From Paraphysomonas bandaiensis (lineage: Eukaryota > Chrysophyceae), in the NCBI GenBank assembly GCA_965644295.1, contig CBFFRP010000325.1:1-26831 (forward strand): a DNA stretch of 26,831 nt, given 5' to 3'. Under the pieces are notes generated by a model. The model had not been told where the DNA came from. It did not search any database and saw only the letters and a list, made by a program, of their open reading frames with translations. The position numbers and the translations under genes were made by a program. This document shows positions 20,223 through 26,831 of the stretch, one piece after another; within the stretch, counting starts at the first letter, position 1, and the number at the start of each line of letters is the position of its first letter.

Positions 20223-23200
20223 ATGGACTTTAATGAAAGTATTTACTTAAAGAAATGCGTTCAAACAAAAGACATAATTGATGACGAGGAGGGAGCTGAA
20301 AAGGAGTCTCTGAACGAATATGATTTCCCGGACCTTCCTCATGACTCCGCGAGCAAACTTTCTCCAACAGAAGTTCGAAAATATTTTGGAGAGGGCGCCA
20401 GAGAGCGCTTTTTTGTTCGTTCACAGTGGCTTAATAAGCAGCGATTATTGTCATGTAATCCCCCGCCAAGCAATGTTCGATCGACCCCAAGAAAGCTGCC
20501 CAGTCTGTTAACCATGGGAGAATTGAACTCATCCTCTAGAGTTAGGGCGCCTTCAAGACATAAATTAGTTCGCAGCTCGTCACCTCCCCCATTAGACTTT
20601 TCCGCTATGTCTCCTGTAGAGAGGTGTAGAGCCGGTCTAGTAGGGTATCGCCGACCTCTACCGTCTCGAACCGAATCCCAGCAGCGTTCCACCAAGAAAC
20701 GCAGTCAGATCACACTCCGAAACCGCATCAAATTTCAGAAGCAGCAAGTTGAGCAGTTGCCTGTTTTTGAGGACATCCTTAACGATGACGATGCCCAAAT
20801 ATTTGTGAAGCATTTGGCCGATGAGTCTGTAGCCAGTATAGTAGCTGCAGAAGTGACTGAGACATCCTCCCTCAATGGAGAACTGGACAACGATGATGAA
20901 CCCTATCTGCTTGGAGGACCATCCCTCAGCCCCGGGGGCAAAACGTATGTGGATTCAATACGCTCTCAAACACCCGATTTGCATAATGTTAGTAACACCA
21001 TGGTGCGTCCTGCTACCCCTAGAAGCAAGTTCATCATGAGGTGTCTGGCGAATAAGATGAATCCACGCGCTAACGTATTAGTGAGAAAGAAATTGACAAA
21101 TGAAGTCAATTTGCAGCACTATGGTATGGGAGATGGCATTGCATCACAGTTCGCGGCATCTATTTCTGACCTTCCTTATGTCAATAGCATGAATGTAGCT
21201 GATAATAACCTCACAGATAGCGGTAAGTGCGGAATGCAGTTGGTGATGGTATGTTTGTTGCATAATATGCCCCACATAATATACTTTGTATCTGGAGTGC
21301 GTATAGAAATGACAAAATAATAAAATATACGAAGCAAAATGTACAACGTTTTGTCGTACCATGTTTCAATGATCAATATCGTGTAGTAAAGAGTGTACTG
21401 TTTTGACCGTGGTGGTTCACAGGTATGTGCCCTCTGTTATCTGCAGCTATGAGTATGCGCAATTTGACTGAATTAGACATGTCTGAGAATGTCATTGGCC
21501 CTATGGCTGCTGATTCACTGTCATTCCTCCTCTCTAAGCGCCCGTGCACTTTGGTGAAACTTGTGCTCCGCAAGGCTGATGTGGATGACTTTGAAGGGTC
21601 CAGATTCATCAACTGTCTGGTCGGAAATACTGTATTGACATCATTAGATCTCTCACGTAATAAGATTGGTCACGCTGAGACTCTCAACACTGTTCATCCC
21701 AATTTGATCACTGCGGCGGAGTCACTGGCTGCTCTGCTTCGTTCCAGTGAGTGTTCTCTACAGGAACTGATGCTATCGTGGAACATGATTCGACTGGACA
21801 GTGGACTTGAGCTTGCGCGGTCCTTGGCAGTAAACAAGTCATTGACCTATTTAGACTTGTCTTTTAACGCACTCGGTCATGACGGAGGCCAGGCATTGGG
21901 TGTGTCATTGATTGACAACCGATCTCTGCGAACCCTACTGTTGGTCAGTAACAACATTGATGCCACTGCCTGTTTCGTTATTTGCGTGGGCATAGAGCAG
22001 AATCCGTCTCTGCGCGTGGTGAGCCTCGATGAGAATCCTATCGGTGAACAGGGTGCCAGGTCTGTCATGAATGTGCCAACTGTTGTAGGGAGTCGAGTTA
22101 AACTGTCTGCGGCACGGTGCAACACTACCCTAAGAGATCCACAGTTTTGGTTCGATCAGAATTCTCCATGCCGAAAGTATTCCTTGGACATGTCAGTATC
22201 CTACGATAGGTCTGTCATGCTGAAGCTTTTAAATATTGTCGCCAATCACCCCACTTTCATAATTTCGAAAGCGCATTACCAACAAACGAAATCATCTAAG
22301 CCTACTAGTCTGAATCTTGTACAGGTAACTTGGCCTGTGTAATGATGCTCCTTATGATTCTGGCTGTCATCAGACTATGTTAAATGATATCGAGCAGTTT
22401 CTGGATGACAAGCAGCGACAGGTCAGGTTATAGGGAAATCAATTGTGTACATGTGATGCGATTTGTATAGATTCTGGATAATCTGCATCAATTGCGAGAT
22501 TGTGCAGATAACGTTGAACTTGTACGAGGTATGTTTGAGAAGTTTGATTCGGATGGGTCCGGGGAGTTGGACAAGAGTGGTAATTCGTACTAATCGAGTT
22601 TTACACACGATAACTGTTTAAATGCCATAGAATTTGCAGAAGTCCTGGATGGAATTGGAATTGAGCTCGAAGAAACGCAGTTGAACGATGTTATGTCATT
22701 ATACGACATGGACGGCGGAGGAACAATTGAGCTTGCTGAGTTTCTAAGCTTTGTGAAGTTACAATACGTTGAGGCTGTTTCCAGAATACGAGACATGACT
22801 GTCTCGCATGGTAAATTGGCTATTATCATTCTGTGTCAATGATCCATTAATGATTTGCAGCAATGGTCGAGGAAAATACTATGGAGACTCGATATGTACC
22901 TCCTCGCCATGGAATTGTGGAAATTGAGGTAGCCATCTAATCAATGTAGCTTATCCTGTTTTCCATATTATGGTTTGAGAGGACGATGAGTGCTTGAACA
23001 AAATTGCTTTAGATTCTCATATGTAGTGCATAGGTTGTCGACAGTTTTGTGAAGAAAGAAAACTTTAGTGTTTTAACAACGGACAACGAAGGTGTATCCT
23101 CAGAAATAGCTAAAGATATGGGTGTACGTAGGATTGTGTTTTGCTGTATTTCATTGACCTCCTCCAGGATGTCGCCACGATGTGCGCGTACGCATTTCAG

Positions 23201-26200
23201 AACTCAATGGTATGAGTTTTTTATGGTGATTGTGTTAGATATTTTAACCCGTTATGATTAGCTGAGATTAAAGGAAGCGGTTTCTTTCTACGATAAGATG
23301 TACTTGAATCTTGGTGACAAGGCGAGTGCGTTGTCGATTATTCTACCGCATGTGAGTATAGAAGGGGAGAATACTAGTGCTAGACTGTGTTAATATTTTA
23401 CAGATGCTTCTCTCTACAGAAGCAAGGATATTGGTATCAAAAGTTACCTTCGATGATTCCGTGCTGGTATGTTCGGTGTTGTACTGATTGTTATTTGCCT
23501 AATTATGTGTTTTAAGATCGGAAGAGTAAAGCAATCCTTGGGGTTTATAATGAGGTGGATTCAATATTACGTGCTTGATGAGTTTATCTGATCGTACATT
23601 AAGGCCGATATATGGGTTACCAAATGGTTACTATTGTTTGAACTTAGCAAGGAAAAGTGACAGGTATCGAATTATTTGCATTTCTATGTAGAACAAGTAT
23701 TCTTATGCTCTACTAAACCAGGGAATGCTTATCGAAATTGATAGAACTCAGTACAACATTAAATTCGAAAAGAATGGTCGCCAGTAAACTTGGAATAGGA
23801 AAGATTGGTGACGTGAGCCAAAAGAGGAACTGGACTTGCTTCAGAAACGAAAGGTTAGGAACTAATTATTGCTTCTGGAAATATTGTTGTAACTGTGCGT
23901 AGATTTAACGGCAAGCCAACCGAAATCACTATAACGTCGTTTACACCTATTCCCATGGTGCGTATTATTTTCCGCTAGTTTGAGCGATTATTTATTTATA
24001 TACTTCTAGTCTGGAAAGCTTGAGTTTGATTTTAGTGGAATTATTCTACAGCGACCTTCCAGCGAGCAGACTTTACTAAGTGATGTGAAGTGCTCTAAGG
24101 TACTACATGACTCTCTGCGTTTTCAGTTATTATAGTAATTACGTACTATCCACTCAGGTTCTATGTAATTTGTGCTTGCGTAATAAAGAAGATATTGACG
24201 AGAATATGAATTATTTAACTACTTTACACGAAGAAGCACTTGCATCGAATGAAGGTACTATATGCCAGTGGTGTTACACATTCTAATTGACTCTCTTTCC
24301 AAAGGGGATGGAAACACTGTTTTTGAACCAACACAAGATCGAGCTGAATTGGCTGGACGCATCTCTTATTTGTTTCAAGCTAATCTTCATAGACGCTGGG
24401 ATGATACATGTGATGTGAGTAGAATGTGGGGAAGTATTGCGTGGACTAACCCTCGTCGTTGTTGGATTGTTCAGAGCCTGGCCAAAGAAGAGGTAAAAAA
24501 TGATTTAGAATCATCTAAGCCTCAGGTGTGAAACGATTATAACGAAGTCTCTTCCAATTAATATTGTTTGTATCCATCAACAGGCCAACAAGAACAGAAG
24601 AGAGTAAGTGAGGTAACATTGTACATTTATTAGTGACGTATTTTTCCAGCTCTGCAGAGGCGGAAAACAATATTTCGTCAAGGTAGGCGTAATGAAGTAC
24701 CATAAATTATGCTGATAAGTTAATAAGGAGGCGCAGTAGCATTGGTCGAACTTTGGGTGACGCATCCAATAAGCGAGTTCTGGTCCGTACTATGAGTACT
24801 ATGTTATTTCATGCGTGAACTATTTTTTCTGCTTTAGCATCATAGCAACAGTAAAGTTGACAAAAGGGCAGATGAACAGGTACATTAGTTAATATATTAT
24901 ACGATTTATTACTTTTGAATATCTTCGTGCTGTACCAGGCCAATACGAGACGTCGACTGCAGCTATTGATGTGAGCTCCTTTCAGTGATATGCATGCGCT
25001 GACCCGGTTGTTTAGGAACTCGTCAGATGTCAGTGACCAGGCTAAATCTGCTAGAGTCATTGATCTGTGCTGCGATATGATTGGTGACTATTGGATTATG
25101 GCAAGGTGACCTTGTTTTAAAAGCAAGGAATCCCTATTCACTCTTATTCAGACATTTGGCGTGCTTAGTTCATTTCTTTACTGTCGGAAAGGTTAATAAG
25201 ACACCATATCATGGAACTTATAGGGTACGCATCAATTATACATGCACTCGTCCCATTCACGCTATTTCTGTATCTTTAGGTTGAATTAGTTGTGTCTTTG
25301 TATTCTCGAGTTGTCGATGTGCACAATATAGAGGTACTGTACTGTATGTTGTGACTGCCGTTGGATTTTATGATTTTGCGGAATAGTATCTTGAGGAGTA
25401 TGAGTATAGCACTTTCTAATAGGGTTGTATAGCTTGTAATGCGCGAACTGACCGCTGAAGAAGCAGGGTGCGTTTATAGCAGAATTGGGTGGTACGTTAA
25501 GTGTTATAGATAAAAAGTCGCTCCTGCTTAATATGATTATTGCGTTTCTATGTATTTTAGGTTGAATATATATAACCCCATGAAGCCTGAGGTAATTTGT
25601 TCATGCATTTTGCGGCGTTATGACGGTTGTTATTGCTGGTAAAGGGAGGATATGAGTTATCACTTAATAATTACGAAGAACGGCTGGTGGCTAAAACTTT
25701 AGTTGCCCTAGCCGTCGTAGAGCCAGGAGACAATATCATGAGTAAGTGGCGTATCGGCACCAATATTGGAAGTAATAAATATCTTGTACAGCCCCTAAGT
25801 TTAGATGGGATAGGAATATGGACCTCCAGCCTGGGTGGAACGTACCACAAGGGTGGCTCACAGGTTTGATAAATGTTTTTGTGACAATACATCTTATACA
25901 CTCTGTAAAAATATACTAATCGTTTCGGATATTTTGATTTTGATATATTTATGCGTTTCAGAGGAAGGAATGTCTAAGAAAGGGGTAGTGGCATTTACTT
26001 ACTTCTCTGGACAAGGAAAAGGGGCACGCGGCTGTGAACCAATAATTTCTATGCGCAAGGCTTTAATGAGCTTGGTAAGATATGTTCTTACATTCTTGAA
26101 TTTTCGTATGAGTATTTTATAAGTTTTAGCAGAATGCATGTGATCAAACAAGTATATTTTATTACTCCGATGTGGGTTAATATATTAAAAAATGTTTAGG

Positions 26201-26440
26201 TGGCTGTGTCTGAACGAGACGTTCAAGAGGACGACAGTATTAATGATTCTGAATCGCTTTTACCTGGGGAGGAGTACATGGTTAAGCACAAAGGTATGGC
26301 AGATATATTATGATATCATTTTCTTACATTATATTGTAGAGAAATGGATGAACTACTTTTATCCATCAACAAGCTATTCTAATTCGGAACCTTTCATGGT
26401 CAATAATACGACAGGTGTTCCTGAAGACGCAGAAGGGTAA
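20223..26440 (+). CDS. Large leucine-rich repeat plus EF-hand protein, 31 exons
   Basis: Exons: 20223-21222, 21423-22324, 22374-22421, 22471-22579, 22631-22810, 22861-22928, 23034-23123, 23168-23209, 23262-23351, 23404-23466, 23517-23554, 23604-23663, 23722-23853, 23903-23957, 24010-24099, 24158-24254, 24305-24525, 24584-24603, 24650-24682, 24728-24776, 24838-24879, 24939-24970, 25016-25105, 25152-25191, 25280-25333, 25433-25491, 25561-25591, 25645-25852, 25962-26074, 26200-26293, 26340-26440. Every junction is in phase; about 1,416 residues. Residues 1-270 are polar and probably disordered. LRRs of the ribonuclease-inhibitor type span about 300-560 (LTELDMSEN, LTSLDLSRNKIG, LTYLDLSFNALG). 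Two canonical EF-hands follow: loops DSDGSGELDKSE (676-687) and DMDGGGTIELAE (712-723). The remaining 690 residues have no domain I can name but contain conserved-looking blocks such as GKIGDVSQKRNW and VALAVVEPGDN. A calcium-regulated scaffold or motility-associated protein is inference. No signal peptide is seen. It is the last gene before the telomere. Confidence 0.88.
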
Positions 26441-26695
26441 AAACAATGCGTCTGTTGCATTTGGGCCGCGATAAACTATGGTAGTCATAGTCAACTTGTT
26501 CAATAGTGATAAGAGTATCTATCTCTATTCTCATATTTCGAATGTGAATTTATACACAGTACAGTATCAATGGTATATGCCATATAAATTGTTGCAATAT
26601 ATATGATGTCATGTATTTGTTGGTGTTTTTGCATTTTTAACCATACCTATTTTACTCATTTGATAAATTAAAATGAACTTATGATTACTATTCGG
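26441..26695. other. Subtelomeric spacer
   Basis: 255 bp of AT-rich sequence between the last stop codon and the first telomere-like repeats. No ORF, repeat family or satellite is visible. It must contain the 3' untranslated region of the LRR/EF-hand gene. Confidence 0.6.
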
Positions 26696-26714
26696 TTAGG
26701 GTTAGGGCTAGGGT
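26696..26714 (+). repeat. Short degenerate telomeric patch
   Basis: Three units read TTAGGG, TTAGGG and CTAGGG, followed by a partial TTA. They are in the same orientation as the terminal array but separated from it by about 45 nt of unique sequence. Confidence 0.85.
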
Positions 26715-26759
26715 TATACGCTGTCCCCCGATAGCTCCTTACCCATTTGAGGTGTGGAG

Positions 26760-26801
26760 TTAGGGTTAGGGTTAGGGTTAGGGTTAGGGTTAGGGTTAGG
26801 G
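26760..26801 (+). repeat. Telomeric repeat array (TTAGGG)7
   Basis: Seven uninterrupted TTAGGG units. The G-rich strand runs 5' to 3' toward the right end of the window, the expected orientation for a telomere capping that end. The array is very short for a native telomere, so it is probably truncated in the read or assembly. Confidence 0.95.
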
Positions 26802-26803
26802 TA

Positions 26804-26831
26804 GCAATACGTAACTGAACGAAGTACAAGG
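26804..26831. other. Probable untrimmed nanopore sequencing adapter
   Basis: The last 28 bases, beginning GCAATACGTAACTGAACG, match from memory the reverse complement of the Oxford Nanopore ligation adapter (ending in a GAAGTACAGG-like sequence, with one extra A here). It directly follows the telomeric array after a TA dinucleotide. This is laboratory sequence, not genome. Confidence 0.85.

Noticed and set aside
23813-23853. A possible donor GTGAGC at 23813 ending the exon early
   Set aside because: Reading through gives DVSQKRNWTCFRNE in frame, then a fitting AG|GTTAGG donor. The longer exon keeps phase and has coding character.
1-26831. tRNA, rRNA, CRISPR arrays and bacterial operon signals
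   Set aside because: No tRNA-like A/B boxes, rRNA segments or spacer-repeat arrays were seen, and the gene structures are plainly eukaryotic.

Overview
The window is nuclear DNA from a eukaryote, most likely a unicellular one. Five multi-domain genes can be read. Four are cut by many short GT-AG introns (mostly 45-120 nt, ending TAG or CAG, often with a CTAAC/CTAAT/CTGAC-like branch site). The right end carries TTAGGG telomeric repeats running outward, followed by what looks like an untrimmed nanopore adapter, so the window reaches a real chromosome end. I cannot place the lineage firmly. TTAGGG telomeres, dense short introns and a large LRR plus EF-hand protein fit several protist groups; calling the LRR/EF-hand gene stramenopile-like is recollection, not something the sequence proves.

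Layout: 1-505 is AT-rich with a fold-back (MITE-like) element. 506-1411 (-) is a rhomboid protease of the RHBDD1/RHBDL4 type. It diverges from 1946-4868 (+), a nine-exon coiled-coil protein I do not recognise. 4869-7580 is an AT-rich gene-poor stretch. 7581-12732 (-) is a nine-exon USP20/USP33-like ubiquitin-specific protease with two DUSP domains. Its catalytic Cys and His are both replaced, so it is probably a pseudo-deubiquitinase. 12733-15670 is a gene-poor spacer holding a decayed DDE (Tc1/mariner/IS630-type) transposase remnant. 15671-17849 (-) is a complete eleven-exon ADCK2-like mitochondrial UbiB-family kinase. 17850-20222 holds only weak ORFs and a frame-broken coiled-coil fragment. 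20223-26440 (+) is a 31-exon, about 1,416-residue LRR plus EF-hand protein whose stop lies only about 255 bp before the first telomeric repeats.

The exon models of the coiled-coil, kinase and LRR/EF-hand genes keep phase at every junction, and homology to known families supports the USP and kinase models. The only junction I could not settle is exon 1/exon 2 of the USP gene. The genes do not form an obvious pathway. The rhomboid (a p97-linked ER-degradation protease in animals) and the USP20/33-like protein both touch ubiquitin biology, but nothing in the sequence shows a functional link.
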